From Chloroflexota bacterium (GTDB taxonomy: Bacteria > Chloroflexota > Limnocylindria > QHBO01), in assembly GCA_023250255.1 (NCBI GenBank), contig JAHFBB010000053.1, forward strand, positions 1 to 6,649: a DNA stretch of 6,649 nucleotides, in the 5' to 3' direction. Below the pieces are notes generated by a model. It worked only from the letters and a program-made list of their open reading frames with translations. It searched no databases and was not told the DNA's origin. This document shows positions 6,186-6,649 of this stretch, piece after piece (the first letter of the stretch is position 1; each line of letters begins with the position of its first letter). Position numbers and translations under genes: made by a program.

Positions 6186-6649
6186 GACTCGGCGTCCTCG
6201 TCTCCGGCCGCGGCTCGAATCTGGCTGCGGTACTCGATGCGGTTGAGCGCGGGGTGTTGGCGGTGGAGCCGGTCGTGGTCATCGCCAACCATGCCGCGGC
6301 CCCGGCACTCGAGGTCGCCTCCGCCCACGGCATTCGGTGGCAGGTGTTTCCGACTGCCGATTTCGCCGACCGCGATGCCCGCGACGCGGCCGTTGGCGCT
6401 GCCCTGCGCGCCGCCGACACCGACCTCGCCGTGCTCGCTGGCTTCGACCAGGTGCTGCGCGCGTCGTATTTCCAGGCGTTTGGCGGACCGACGATCAACA
6501 TCCATCCGTCGCTTCTCCCCCGGCACGGAGGGCCCGGGATGCTCGGGGATGCCGTGCACGCCGTCGTCCTCGCTGCCGGAGACATCGAGTCGGGTGCGAC
6601 CGTGCACCTCGTGACGCCCGCGGTCGACGCCGGCCGCATCCTGGCGCAG
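6176..6649 (+). CDS. purN: Phosphoribosylglycinamide formyltransferase PurN (5' part, runs off the window)
   Basis: PurN transfers a formyl group from 10-formyltetrahydrofolate to GAR to give FGAR, the third step of the pathway. The 158 residues visible begin with MALRLGVLVSGRGSNL, the typical phosphate-binding start of the family, at ATG 6176. The catalytic set is present: N108 and H110 in NIHPSLLP (107-114 in the INIHPSLLP run) and D151 in the VDAGRIL segment, equivalent to Asn106, His108 and Asp144 of the E. coli enzyme. ATVHLV at 141-146 is also typical. After NIHPSLLP the sequence has HGGPGMLGDAVH instead of the PGLH segment of E. coli, resembling a GxGMxGxxVH subgroup I recall from other phyla. 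No stop is reached by base 6649; with a usual length of 190-210 residues roughly 35-50 are missing. It overlaps the purM end by 10 bases, and no clear Shine-Dalgarno is present. Confidence 0.93.
   Translation, partial: MALRLGVLVSGRGSNLAAVLDAVERGVLAVEPVVVIANHAAAPALEVASAHGIRWQVFPTADFADRDARDAAVGAALRAADTDLAVLAGFDQVLRASYFQAFGGPTINIHPSLLPRHGGPGMLGDAVHAVVLAAGDIESGATVHLVTPAVDAGRILAQ

Overview
This is a high-GC window (roughly two thirds G+C by eye) with frequent GTG starts and very tight gene packing. It holds a de novo purine biosynthesis (pur) cluster. Gene order on the + strand is purQ (3' end only), a zinc-ribbon membrane protein gene, purL, purF, purM and purN (5' part only). A small membrane-protein gene lies on the - strand between purL and purF. 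The presence of a separate purQ beside a short (736-residue) PurL shows the multi-subunit PurS/PurQ/PurL type of FGAM synthase. It is found in Gram-positive bacteria, Chloroflexota, Deinococcota, archaea and others, and replaces the single-chain PurL of gamma-proteobacteria. Base composition and the style of the two accessory membrane proteins would suit a Chloroflexota or actinobacterial genome, but that is inference and no taxonomic marker is present.

Layout. Positions 1-1137 carry the end of purQ and, overlapping it by 8 bp, an unidentified protein with two zinc ribbons and about four membrane helices. purL (1139-3349) starts one base after that protein's stop. These three genes therefore look like one translationally coupled unit. 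purL and the - strand gene (3346-3645) converge, and both stop codons are read from the same palindromic CTAG. A divergent gap of 61 bp (3646-3706) separates the - strand gene from purF. This gap holds a candidate -10 element followed six bases later by a possible leaderless seven-codon reading frame, whose stop overlaps the purF start as GTGA. purF (3707-5146), purM (5154-6185) and purN (6176 to the window end) then follow with a 7-nt gap and a 10-nt overlap.

Function. PurF makes phosphoribosylamine from PRPP and glutamine. PurN formylates GAR to FGAR, PurQ and PurL (with PurS, not in this window) convert FGAR to FGAM, and PurM closes the imidazole ring to give AIR. All five enzymes keep the signature motifs visible in the portions present, and no frameshift or pseudogene was seen. 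The unexplained parts are the two accessory membrane proteins (one inside the purQ-purL unit, one interrupting the operon in antisense orientation) and the short leader frame before purF. I found no RNA genes, mobile elements, CRISPR arrays or long repeats, and no stretch over 300 bases lacks a gene.
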